In this document: piece after piece, positions 5,087-12,595 of the stretch | Layout: the number at the start of each line of letters is the position of its first letter | How positions within the stretch are numbered: position 1 is the stretch's first letter | IMG/VR virus record: IMGVR_UViG_3300050821_007392 | Span: 1 to 38,630 of that record | Length of the DNA stretch: 38,630 bases | Source of the DNA: a virus | Strand: one strand, 5' to 3' | Notes under the pieces: generated by a model | What the model was told of the DNA's origin: nothing | What the model saw: the letters and a program-made list of their open reading frames with translations, nothing else | Database searches by the model: none | Made by a program: the position numbers and the translations under genes

Positions 5087-6613
5087 ATGGATATTAAACA
5101 GCAAGCCCAATTAATCAGCGACCTACAATCAAGTTTCTACCTTTTCATACGTACATTCTACCCTCTATTAACAGGCCGTGAGTTTATCATAAGCCAACCA
5201 ATGGGCCGAGAATCCCACATCATAACAGTATGCCGTGAGCTCGTTAAATGCTTCAAATTGCAAGTTCTTCGAGAAATTATTAATATCCCTCCTGGTCACG
5301 GCAAGAGTACACTTTTATCTTTTTGGGTGGCCTGGTGCTTTGCCAATTATCCCGATAGCAAGTTTCTTTATATCAGCTATGCTCAAACGCTATCAGCAAC
5401 ACATACAGATACAATCAGGCGCATTATGATGATGCGGGAGTACAAGGAGTTATTTGGTGTCGAGCTACGCGCGGACTCGAAAGCGAAGGACTTTTTTCAA
5501 ACGACTCAAGGCGGTGCTGTGGGGGCTTTTGGTTCTTCCGGGGCTATTACAGGTAGGGATGCTGGATTACCTGGTCTTAATCGATTTTCTGGAGCGCTTA
5601 TACTCGACGACCCCCATAAGCCCGACGAAGTATTCTCTGATACGATGCGAGAAAAAGTTATCCAAAATTACAGAGATACTATCCAGCAAAGAGCCAGGGG
5701 AGTGAATGTACCGTTTATCTTGATTGGTCAAAGACTCCATGAAGCAGATTTATGCGACTACCTTTTACGTGGTGAAGATGGGCACGAATGGAATCGAGTC
5801 ATTCTAAAGTCAATCGATGATTCCGGCAATGCACTTTACCCTGAGGCGTTCCCACTCCCTATGCTACGCATAAGACAAGAACGCGATATTTACGTATTTG
5901 CAGCACAGCACCAGCAAGACCCAACTCCGGCTGGTGGAGCAGTGTTTAAGAAAGACTGGTTTCCTATCCTGGATGAAGAACCTGAAATACTTGAAACATT
6001 TATAACGGGTGATACCGCCGAAACCGACAAGGATTATAACGATGCAACCGCATTTAGCTTTTGGGGTATATATGAAATTGAATCAATGGGAAGAAAGATA
6101 GGTCAATACGGATTGCATTGGCTTGATTGCATTGAGGTGCACGTTGAACCTAAAGACCTACAAGATACATTTATTGACTTCTATACCGAATGCATGCGTC
6201 ACAAAATACCGCCTTTGATGTTCGCTGGAGAAAAGAAAAGTACGGGTGTTACTTTACTATCAACCTTAAAAGAACTTCGTGGTCTACAGATTCGTGACCT
6301 GCCAAGAAACCGGTCATCCGGCAGCAAAACAGCGCGATTCCTTGCATGCCAGCCTTATGCCTCTGCAAAATTTATTAGCTTTACAAAAGACGCAAGACAC
6401 ATTGATTTATGTATAAATCACATGACTAAAATCACAGCAAATGAATCTCACCGCAGAGATGATATCGCAGATACTTTCGCCGACGGAGTAAAAATCGCAT
6501 TAATTGATAAGAGTTTTATGATAAATCCCAAGAAAAATAATGAAATTGCTGCTAGAATTACAAAAAAATCGCGAGAAATAAATCTGGCGCGACAGAATTT
6601 GTATAAAAGTTGA
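5087..6613 (+). CDS. terL: Terminase large subunit (ATPase and nuclease), 508 aa
   Basis: The packaging motor and headful nuclease. Walker A PPGHGKST lies at about residues 68-75, Walker B LILDD at about 171-175, and the RNase H-like nuclease domain begins near FITGDTAETDKDYND with its metal-binding Asp at about 309. ATG 5087 with GGGTG upstream is preferred; a GTG at 5081 overlaps the previous stop. The length is normal for Terminase_6-type large subunits. It sits in the usual terS-terL-portal order, with one small gene before the portal. Confidence 0.95.
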   Translation: MDIKQQAQLISDLQSSFYLFIRTFYPLLTGREFIISQPMGRESHIITVCRELVKCFKLQVLREIINIPPGHGKSTLLSFWVAWCFANYPDSKFLYISYAQTLSATHTDTIRRIMMMREYKELFGVELRADSKAKDFFQTTQGGAVGAFGSSGAITGRDAGLPGLNRFSGALILDDPHKPDEVFSDTMREKVIQNYRDTIQQRARGVNVPFILIGQRLHEADLCDYLLRGEDGHEWNRVILKSIDDSGNALYPEAFPLPMLRIRQERDIYVFAAQHQQDPTPAGGAVFKKDWFPILDEEPEILETFITGDTAETDKDYNDATAFSFWGIYEIESMGRKIGQYGLHWLDCIEVHVEPKDLQDTFIDFYTECMRHKIPPLMFAGEKKSTGVTLLSTLKELRGLQIRDLPRNRSSGSKTARFLACQPYASAKFISFTKDARHIDLCINHMTKITANESHRRDDIADTFADGVKIALIDKSFMINPKKNNEIAARITKKSREINLARQNLYKS

Positions 6614-6933
6614 TGATTATGAATATAGCATTCCAAGAAGTTAATTGCAGAGTAAGGCACGAAATACCTTCTGAAAATGAAACGATTGCTGATGATTTTG
6701 ACATAGATTTAATGTGCGAAATTCTTTCGGGAATTAATGTTTATAGAAGAGAAAAAGAACATTGTCCTTATGCGCGTGGAAATTGGATGATTGATTTTAT
6801 AGTTGATGGAAGAGCATCTTTATGTCTAAAGTTACCATTAGAAATGACAGAGCAACAAATTGATACATGGATTAAACCGTTAACAGATAGATTAGAATTA
6901 GTATCGAACGAAAATGATAAAAGTTTAAATTAA
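6613..6933 (+). CDS. Hypothetical protein, 106 aa
   Basis: Coupled to terL (its ATG 6613 overlaps the TGA region; ATG 6619 is an alternative). Acidic and Cys-containing, with strands around WMIDFIVDGRASLCLKLPLEM and a C-terminal helical part. Between terL and portal, but not a family I recognise. No strong ribosome site. Confidence 0.65.
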   Translation: MIMNIAFQEVNCRVRHEIPSENETIADDFDIDLMCEILSGINVYRREKEHCPYARGNWMIDFIVDGRASLCLKLPLEMTEQQIDTWIKPLTDRLELVSNENDKSLN

Positions 6934-6972
6934 TAAACCAATTAAAGTCTCCGTTTAAAAGGATTTTAAACA

Positions 6973-9150
6973 ATGACAAGCAAGGAAGTCCCACAGGACA
7001 ATCTAGAAAAACTCTGCAAGTCTGTAGAGTCCTCGTATATTTATTTCAAAGACAATTGCCAACGTTTTCGTGACTTTAAAAACTATACATTTCGCGAAAC
7101 TTTGAATGAGCAACAAAAAGGCATGCTCACGTCGCTTAACAGGCCGCAACTTGAATTTAACCTAGGAGCTGCAAGCATTGCACGTAAATTAGGCGAATTC
7201 TCAATGCACGAGCCCGAGATTTGCGTATCACCAAGCGAGGGTGTCCCTGTAAACGCAGACGTGATAGAAACCGTTGAAGGCAATATTCGGCATAAAATAC
7301 ATGATGCGAATAAGAACTCATTCAGTACTGAGATTTATAAGGACATGCTGGGTGGTGGGTTTTCTGTTGCAAAGGTGCGAACAGATTACCAATCCAGCAT
7401 GTCATTCAATCAGGATATCTTCTGGGAAAAGTGCTTTGATGCGACGATGTGTGGTTTTGACCCGCTGGCTCGCGCTCCGCACAAAGGAGATGGGCAATAT
7501 AGTTTTGAGATGTATCCAGTTTTAGCGGATGAACTCCAAGAACAATTTCCCAATGTTGAGTTATCTTTAAAGGCAGACAGTACATACATTGAATCATACC
7601 AATGGTCATACAAAGACATGTACGACAATATTGTTATTTTGGTATGTGACTTTTACGAAAAAAAGAAAAAACGTAAGCGCATAGTAAAGCTTTCCGATGG
7701 TAAAGTTATGACCGTAAAGCAGTACGAAAAACTGCAAAAGTTCTGGGAAGACAACCAGATTATTGAACAAATACCTGCGATAGTGAATAAAAGGACTACT
7801 GTAGTTGATGTAATCTGTAACTATAAATTTATTCGCGACCAGATTCTCGAATATTCTGAAACCGATTATTGCTATCTACCTCACGTATTCTATGATGGTA
7901 ATTCAGAAATCCTATGCAAAGGACATACCAATACCTCATACCAATTCACAAAGCCATATTATTATCATGCTAAAGGCGCACAAGACATGATGAATTTTAT
8001 GGGTATCGCTATTACCAATAGTGTAGATAATCTGAGCGCCTCTAAGTTTATTGTGATGGAAGAGGCCATACCACAACAACAAGACTATATTGACGCCATT
8101 ACCGAGCCGCAACTCGCAAATACAATTGTCGTGAGGGCTTATAGTGAAAATAATCCAGATAAACCTATACCCAACCCGATTCGTGAAGTTCAATACCCCG
8201 CATTACCTCCTGAGGTAATGGGCACATTCAATCAATCAGTGCAATTCATCCAAGCAATATTAGGATCCGGGGCTTCAAATCCTGAAAATGCTCATGATTA
8301 CATTTCTGGAAAAGCAATTATTGAAGCAAGCAATGCAGACAATGCGGCAGGAATGCCCTATACCGTTGGATACCTTGCAGGACTTGAGCAAATGGCGCGT
8401 ATTCATGTTGATTTAATGCCTAAATACCTACTAGGACGTCGAACGATACCTGTGGTAAACAAAGCAGGTGAACGAGTATATCAAGACATCAACGCACCAG
8501 GTAAACCAGCAATCAATTACGAGCAAGGAGCAATTAATGTACAGATTGGTGCGGGCGTTAACTTTCAAGTGCAAAAAGATAAGGCGATGGCTCAAATCGT
8601 GGGGCTTATGCAAGCATCCGAAAAATTCGCCGAGTTTATGAATTCAGAGCAAGGACTCCCCATACTATTATCGAATTTGGTAATTTATGGTGCAGATAGA
8701 TTGCAAGAAGCTGCTTCCCAATGGTCTCAGGTTCAAAAACAACAGCAACAACAAGCACAGCAAATGCAACAACAAATGATGCAGCAAGACCCTCGCTATA
8801 TTAAGGCTCAAGCTGATGTACAAAAGGTACAATTAGAAGGGCATGAGCTTCAAATGAAGGGCGAACAACAACAATTTGAAAGGCAAGTTAAGATAGCAGA
8901 ATTAGCACTCGAACAAGAGAAGGTGCAAAATGAAGCAATACTTGTACAACACGAAGCAGCACAAGAAGAGGTTAATGCGGCAGTGCAACGCGAGAAGGCT
9001 CAGGCTGAGATTATTAGTCATAGTCTTGACGCTGCATCTAAGCTGGCAACTATTAAACATCAGCAAAAAATGGATGAGCATGAATCAATCAGAAAATCGG
9101 TTGAGTTGCATCATAAGATAAAGAGTGTAAATAATGAGTCAAAAGATTAA
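6973..9150 (+). CDS. Portal protein, P22 gp1-like, 725 aa
   Basis: Forms the dodecameric DNA channel at the head vertex. The length is that of P22 portal (725). The N-terminal clip/wing part includes QKGMLTSLNRPQLEFNL and the family-like FMGIAITNSVDNLSASKF region near the middle. The C-terminal 120 residues are Gln/Glu-rich helix (about 585-700), matching the long helical barrel of P22-type portals, here with Gln runs. AAAAGGATTT precedes the ATG. Confidence 0.93.
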   Translation: MTSKEVPQDNLEKLCKSVESSYIYFKDNCQRFRDFKNYTFRETLNEQQKGMLTSLNRPQLEFNLGAASIARKLGEFSMHEPEICVSPSEGVPVNADVIETVEGNIRHKIHDANKNSFSTEIYKDMLGGGFSVAKVRTDYQSSMSFNQDIFWEKCFDATMCGFDPLARAPHKGDGQYSFEMYPVLADELQEQFPNVELSLKADSTYIESYQWSYKDMYDNIVILVCDFYEKKKKRKRIVKLSDGKVMTVKQYEKLQKFWEDNQIIEQIPAIVNKRTTVVDVICNYKFIRDQILEYSETDYCYLPHVFYDGNSEILCKGHTNTSYQFTKPYYYHAKGAQDMMNFMGIAITNSVDNLSASKFIVMEEAIPQQQDYIDAITEPQLANTIVVRAYSENNPDKPIPNPIREVQYPALPPEVMGTFNQSVQFIQAILGSGASNPENAHDYISGKAIIEASNADNAAGMPYTVGYLAGLEQMARIHVDLMPKYLLGRRTIPVVNKAGERVYQDINAPGKPAINYEQGAINVQIGAGVNFQVQKDKAMAQIVGLMQASEKFAEFMNSEQGLPILLSNLVIYGADRLQEAASQWSQVQKQQQQQAQQMQQQMMQQDPRYIKAQADVQKVQLEGHELQMKGEQQQFERQVKIAELALEQEKVQNEAILVQHEAAQEEVNAAVQREKAQAEIISHSLDAASKLATIKHQQKMDEHESIRKSVELHHKIKSVNNESKD

Positions 9151-9379
9151 CAAGATATTATGTACCATAGGTTCTGAATTTACAGGAGAAGAATTCTTAA
9201 GAATAGATATTCGCTCTATCTCGGAAAATAAAAGCAAATGGTTCTATTTTAAATCAAAACGTTCCGATGAAATGGTCCCACTTTATACAGTAGAAATTAT
9301 AGTTGATGCGCAGAATATGGCTACACTACAGGAATTATTAAAGGAGTTTAATTATGACAAAACACAAGATAACCCCTAG
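9134..9379 (+). CDS. Hypothetical protein, 81 aa
   Basis: Overlaps the portal end by 17 bp and the next gene by 26 bp. Predicted alpha/beta protein (SEFTGEEFLRIDIRSISENKSKWFYFKSKR). First of a train of small overlapping genes that runs to the tRNA. Unrecognised. Confidence 0.65.
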   Translation: MSQKINKILCTIGSEFTGEEFLRIDIRSISENKSKWFYFKSKRSDEMVPLYTVEIIVDAQNMATLQELLKEFNYDKTQDNP

Positions 9380-9566
9380 AGACCTAGACGAAAAAGGCGG
9401 TGTAGAGCGCCTAGAAGCTATGGGACACAATCGCCATACTATTCACGATGCTATGTTTAAAATCACGAATGGCATAAGTAATAATGACCGAACAAAACTC
9501 ATGCAAAACCTATATAAGCGCAGTCTAGAATCGCGTTACGGCAAACCACCTACGAGATGGATATAA
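9354..9566 (+). CDS. Conserved-type small phage protein, 70 aa
   Basis: AAAGGAG precedes ATG 9354. The sequence DLDEKGGVERLEAMGHNRHTIHDAMFKITNG followed by RTKLMQNLYKRSLESRYG resembles a small helical protein found beside portal genes in podophages; function unknown. The TAATG overlap couples it to the next gene. Confidence 0.65.
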   Translation: MTKHKITPRDLDEKGGVERLEAMGHNRHTIHDAMFKITNGISNNDRTKLMQNLYKRSLESRYGKPPTRWI

Positions 9567-9721
9567 TGAAAAAAGAAGAAATAGCAGTTTACCTGGCTAC
9601 ATTGCAATCAGTAATTGATATTATGAATCAAATGCCTAATGCTACAATAAAAAAGGTAAGGGCGATGCTTGAGGATGAAATTGAACATATTCGTGACCAA
9701 ATAAAGGTTAAGGAGCATTGA
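9566..9721 (+). CDS. Hypothetical helical protein, 51 aa
   Basis: A short frame that begins in the stop of the preceding gene (TAATG) and ends two bases before the Tad2-like start; its own last codons carry that gene's AAGGAG. Nearly all helix (VYLATLQSVIDIMNQMP, then a charged helix). Unrecognised; supported by coupling on both sides. Confidence 0.6.
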   Translation: MKKEEIAVYLATLQSVIDIMNQMPNATIKKVRAMLEDEIEHIRDQIKVKEH

Positions 9722-9722
9722 A

Positions 9723-10001
9723 GTGAATTTTAGTGATGCATTAATTGAGATAAAAAAAGGTGAACTGTTAAAAAGGTGTGGATGGAATGGGAAAGACCAA
9801 TTTGTTTTTTTGGTCAACGGGTCAGAATTTAAAGTAAATCGACATCCTTTGCTTGGAATATTTGAAGATGGAACCAATATTGTTTATCGAGCTCATATTG
9901 ATATGAAATATCAAGATGGTTCGGTGGGTGTTTGGTTGGCCTCAATGGGGGATATTATGGCAGATGATTGGATTATTCATAATGGCATTGGACACTTTTA
10001 A
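9723..10001 (+). CDS. DUF2829/Tad2-like protein, anti-Thoeris candidate, 92 aa
   Basis: The whole protein fits DUF2829: NFSDALIEIKKGELLKRCGWNGKDQFVFLV, then VNRHPLLGIF, a YRAHIDMK motif and WLAS-DIMADDW. Known members (Tad2) are sponges that bind the cyclic-ADP-ribose-type signal made by Thoeris TIR proteins and so disarm that defence. Start is GTG 9723 with AAGGAG 8 bp upstream. DUF2829 is also common in phages not tested for this activity, so function is inferred. Placed in a late-type operon. Confidence 0.85.
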   Translation: MNFSDALIEIKKGELLKRCGWNGKDQFVFLVNGSEFKVNRHPLLGIFEDGTNIVYRAHIDMKYQDGSVGVWLASMGDIMADDWIIHNGIGHF

Positions 10002-10010
10002 GGATTAGTC

Positions 10011-10193
10011 ATGGCTGAAAAATGGATACAAAAAATGCACATGAAAAAAGGTGCGTTACATAAAGAGCTTGGGGTGCCTGAAGGAAAAAAGATTAGCGCA
10101 AAGAAACTTAAGAAAGCAGAGCATAGTAAGAATCCGACGCTTAAGAAACGTGCTGTTTTGGCTGAAACATTGGGCAAGATGAGGAAGAAATAA
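10011..10193 (+). CDS. Small basic phage protein, 60 aa
   Basis: Lys-rich: WIQKMHMKKGALHKELGVPEGKKI and a C-terminal LKKRAVLAETLGKMRKK. The pattern K-GALHK-LG-P-GKKI---KL matches a small conserved protein seen in many podophage and environmental phage genomes, function unknown. AAGGATT precedes the ATG. Likely nucleic-acid binding by charge. Confidence 0.75.
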   Translation: MAEKWIQKMHMKKGALHKELGVPEGKKISAKKLKKAEHSKNPTLKKRAVLAETLGKMRKK

Positions 10194-10194
10194 A

Positions 10195-10374
10195 ATGTCA
10201 GCATTATCATTGCTAATAGAAACCGTAGTCCATATGGCCGAAAAACAATTAATTGGAATGGCTCCAGAGATGGCAGATGCGGCCGTGAAAGAGGTAGTTA
10301 AGGAATTTGAGTTAGCAATTGCTAAATTGGAAGAAATGTTATCATCTAAGGTGAAAAATGATAATCCAACTTAA
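10195..10374 (+). CDS. Hypothetical helical protein, 59 aa
   Basis: Starts one base after the previous stop codon with GAGGAAG upstream and overlaps the next gene by 17 bp. Almost all amphipathic helix (SALLIETVVHMAEKQ, AAVKEVVKEFELAIAKLEEML), suggesting coiled-coil oligomerisation. Unrecognised. Confidence 0.6.
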   Translation: MSALSLLIETVVHMAEKQLIGMAPEMADAAVKEVVKEFELAIAKLEEMLSSKVKNDNPT

Positions 10375-10609
10375 CCCTCCATTACCACTGGATACTCCGA
10401 AAGGCCCAGGGATAGCCCACTTCCTAATCGACTATAGTATTGAAGATAATTTATATTGGGTGGTTTTTATCACAGAAACTGGCGAATGCTGGACGTTTGG
10501 TAATCCTGATATTCGGGCTTGTAAGAATATTACTTTGGGTAGGGTGCCGGATAAAAGAAAAACACCGACACCGCCGCTTCCATCTTATACGTTTTGTGGG
10601 ATTCTATGA
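10358..10609 (+). CDS. Conserved-type phage protein, 83 aa
   Basis: IIQLNPPLPLDTPKGPGIAHF followed by LYWVVFITETGECWTFGNPDIRACKNITLGR is a pattern repeatedly seen in phage head-gene clusters, with no assigned function. AAGGTGA precedes the ATG. Short Trp-rich beta fold; it may bind DNA or a virion protein. Confidence 0.75.
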   Translation: MIIQLNPPLPLDTPKGPGIAHFLIDYSIEDNLYWVVFITETGECWTFGNPDIRACKNITLGRVPDKRKTPTPPLPSYTFCGIL

Positions 10610-10619
10610 GGAGAGTTAA

Positions 10620-10763
10620 ATGCCATTAAAGAAAGGAAAAAGCAAAAAAGTAATATCTGAGAATATATCAGAATTGCGTCATTCTGGGCGACCTGAAAGA
10701 CAGGCAATAGCAATTGCTATGTCTGAGGCAGGTATGTCAAAAAAGAAGAAAAAAAAGAAATGA
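10620..10763 (+). CDS. Small DUF6496-like protein, 47 aa
   Basis: The [36 protein letters not shown] layout matches the small DUF6496-type phage proteins, which begin P-KGKS-K--SENI-E and continue GHP-KQA-A-A. Ends in a run of Lys. AGGAGAG precedes the ATG. Function unknown; probably DNA or RNA associated. Overlaps the next start (ATGA). Confidence 0.75.
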   Translation: MPLKKGKSKKVISENISELRHSGRPERQAIAIAMSEAGMSKKKKKKK

Positions 10764-11011
10764 TAAAATGGTTTAAAAAATTAAAATGTGAATTTGAACT
10801 TAGATGCTCTAAAAAATATATTGATGAATATATGGCATTACAGAATGACAGACACAATTTATTGTTTAATTATCGAGAAGAATATAGAAAAGACAAACAA
10901 GAACTTTGGGGTCACATTCACATCCTAGAAGAACAGCAAGAAATAATGCATAATTTCTTAGTTGAAATTAATAAATATCTAGTCAATCTAGTCGACAAGG
11001 AAAAGAAATGA
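10760..11011 (+). CDS. Hypothetical coiled-coil protein, 83 aa
   Basis: ATGA overlap with the previous stop. A basic amphipathic N-terminus ([13 protein letters not shown]) and a long helix (about 35-75: [26 protein letters not shown]) suggest coiled-coil. Ends overlapping the next gene by 4 bp. Unrecognised. Confidence 0.65.
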   Translation: MIKWFKKLKCEFELRCSKKYIDEYMALQNDRHNLLFNYREEYRKDKQELWGHIHILEEQQEIMHNFLVEINKYLVNLVDKEKK

Positions 11012-11217
11012 CCTACGAAAAAATGGGCACAAAGAAAAAGATAGTAAATAAAGAAAAGGTGTCGGGTGGTAAACCTGTTAAACGCAAAAACATGCCAATT
11101 GTAGACCCATTAACCGCCGGAAAAGACGACCCAATTAAAGAGCGAACAAGAAAGAAAACCAAACAAACCGAAGATGATAAATATAAAGCCAAAATGCGCA
11201 AAGATAAAAACCAATAA
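11008..11217 (+). CDS. Hypothetical very basic protein, 69 aa
   Basis: ATGA overlap with the previous gene. Rich in Lys and low in hydrophobics (GTKKKIVNKEKVSGGKPVKRK, RTRKKTKQTEDDKYKAKMRKDK), so probably disordered and nucleic-acid binding. A PIVDPLTAGKDDP segment at about 32-44 is the only ordered-looking part. Unrecognised. Confidence 0.6.
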   Translation: MTYEKMGTKKKIVNKEKVSGGKPVKRKNMPIVDPLTAGKDDPIKERTRKKTKQTEDDKYKAKMRKDKNQ

Positions 11218-11226
11218 GGACAAAAA

Positions 11227-11343
11227 ATGAAAGAGCAGCGGATGAAAAAAGAAGCAAAAAAGCCAAAGAAAATGAAACACATGGATGAAAAAGAAGATAT
11301 GAAAATGTTAAAAAAGAAGGTTAAGAAGGATTGTATGAAGTGA
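11227..11343 (+). CDS. Very small Lys/Met-rich protein, 38 aa
   Basis: AAGGAC lies upstream of ATG 11227. The peptide is almost only Lys, Glu and Met (KEQRMKKEAKKPKKMKHM). It continues the train of basic small genes and overlaps the next one (GTG 11340, 4 bp). It may be a DNA-condensing or head-associated peptide; translation is not certain. Confidence 0.5.
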   Translation: MKEQRMKKEAKKPKKMKHMDEKEDMKMLKKKVKKDCMK

Positions 11344-11549
11344 TAGGTTCACAAGGCTGGATTTGCCCTAATTGTAATAAGTCTATGGCTCCATGGATGC
11401 CATTTTGTGATTGTGTGAATAGGCAAACAACAGGAACATCAAATGGAACGGGTGGCGTAAAAATAAAATGCCATTTTTGTGGTGAATTATATAGTCAATT
11501 TCCATTTTATGCGCATGTATGCAATGCGTTAGATAAGTATAATATATAG
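11340..11549 (+). CDS. Zinc-finger protein, 69 aa
   Basis: CPNC (about residues 9-12), C-DC (22-24) and CHFC (46-49), with a later H and C, indicate two zinc knuckles. GTG 11340 is chosen because AAGGA lies 9 bp upstream; a TTG at 11331 is too close to that site. A Gly/Thr/Asn linker joins the knuckles. Last protein gene before the tRNA. Function unknown. Confidence 0.6.
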   Translation: MIGSQGWICPNCNKSMAPWMPFCDCVNRQTTGTSNGTGGVKIKCHFCGELYSQFPFYAHVCNALDKYNI

Positions 11550-11554
11550 ATTAT

Positions 11555-11629
11555 TCCGAGATAGTTCAGTGGCAGAACGGAGCGCTGTTAACGCTTATGT
11601 CCTAGGTTCAAATCCTAGTCTCGGAGCCA
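11555..11629 (+). tRNA. tRNA-Asn (anticodon GTT), CCA encoded
   Basis: Acceptor TCCGAGA (11555-11561) pairs with TCTCGGA (11619-11625), then G discriminator and CCA (11627-11629). The D arm contains AGTTCAGTGGCAGAAC, the anticodon loop CTGTTAA lies between AGCG and CGCT, and the T arm is CTAGGTTCAAATCCTAG. All arms are intact. It lies between the portal-side gene train and the capsid promoter. It may boost Asn decoding in the Asn-rich virion proteins, or replace a cleaved host tRNA (inference). Confidence 0.95.
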
Positions 11630-11631
11630 TA

Positions 11632-11660
11632 TTGCCTATATTGGTTACAGGCAGTATAAT
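11632..11660 (+). promoter_or_regulatory. Strong promoter for scaffold and coat genes
   Basis: TTGCCT (11632-11637), 17-bp spacer, TATAAT (11655-11660): a perfect -10 and a good -35, 2 bp after the tRNA CCA. The TGCCT/AGGCA pair (11633-11637 with 11649-11653) also makes a hairpin that could end the tRNA transcript. The leader of about 100 nt includes a CGGTG-A-CACCG palindrome before the scaffold gene. Confidence 0.75.
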
Positions 11661-11764
11661 ATCACTAATCAACGTCCCCAAACGCTAACCTGGGCGAAAC
11701 TTTACACGTAACGTAATGATAATTTCACGGTGACACCGCCAAAATCAGTCGATAAAGAGGATTT

Positions 11765-12535
11765 ATGACAGAAGATTTAGAGGATGTAATCCAGGAACTT
11801 GACCCTGTTGCAGAAGCTAATGAAGCGGAAGAGCCTAAAAAAACGTTTACGAGTGATGTGGTACAAAAAATAGTAAAACGAGAACGGGCAAAAGCCGATT
11901 CAAAAGCATATGAACGTGGGAAAAGGGAAGCTCTTATGGAATTACAGCAACAACAGCAACAAGTACCGGCAGAACAACAACAAGCACAACCTGTTCCTCA
12001 GCAACCACAACAAAGTGTGGGGTTGGGCGGGATGCAACAAATGTCCCAGGCTGATATTGAGCGAATGATTGCTGAAAAAGCACCGTTAGCGCTTCAACAA
12101 CATGTTCAAAAGTTGCAGCAAGACCAAATGGTTAATACATTTGTGTCGAAGATGCAGCAAGCTGAGCAACAATACCCTGGATTAGAACAAGAGCTTAATA
12201 ATCTGAATTATAATGACCCTAGAATGCATGCATTTATCGCAATGGCTAATCAGATGGAAAATACCGGCGATATAATGAAAGAAGTGCTCGACAATCCATC
12301 CAAAATGGAGACTCTTTTGAATATGGCGCATAATCAGCCCTATCAAGCACAAAAAGCATTAAAAAGTCTAAGTGATTCGATTAAAACAAACCAAACTTCT
12401 AAGGCAGAAGAGGCTCAAGCTCGCGATCCGATGTCACAAATTAAATCCTCGACAACATCAGGCAATGCGGAGAAATCGCAGCATGATATGTCGCAAGAGG
12501 AATTAAGGCGTTTGTTAGCTCGAAAATTTAAATAA
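11765..12535 (+). CDS. Scaffolding protein, 256 aa
   Basis: Directs coat assembly and leaves before maturation. Acidic N-terminus, KTFTSDVVQKIVKRERAKA-SKAYERGK-EAL (about 25-60), a Gln-rich disordered middle, helices, and a basic C-terminal tail (EELRRLLARKFK) of the kind that binds coat in P22. P22 scaffold is 303 aa; this one is shorter. Its place directly before coat supports the call. GAGGATTT precedes the ATG. Confidence 0.85.
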   Translation: MTEDLEDVIQELDPVAEANEAEEPKKTFTSDVVQKIVKRERAKADSKAYERGKREALMELQQQQQQVPAEQQQAQPVPQQPQQSVGLGGMQQMSQADIERMIAEKAPLALQQHVQKLQQDQMVNTFVSKMQQAEQQYPGLEQELNNLNYNDPRMHAFIAMANQMENTGDIMKEVLDNPSKMETLLNMAHNQPYQAQKALKSLSDSIKTNQTSKAEEAQARDPMSQIKSSTTSGNAEKSQHDMSQEELRRLLARKFK

Positions 12536-12595
12536 TTCCTCGAATGATTGTCATGACGATTTACTCCGAATTTATTCACACGGAGAGGAATAATC

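Noticed and set aside
11555-11629. tRNA-Asn as an attachment site
   Set aside because: No integrase was recognised, no direct repeat of the tRNA 3' end was seen, and the gene is complete inside the late operon.
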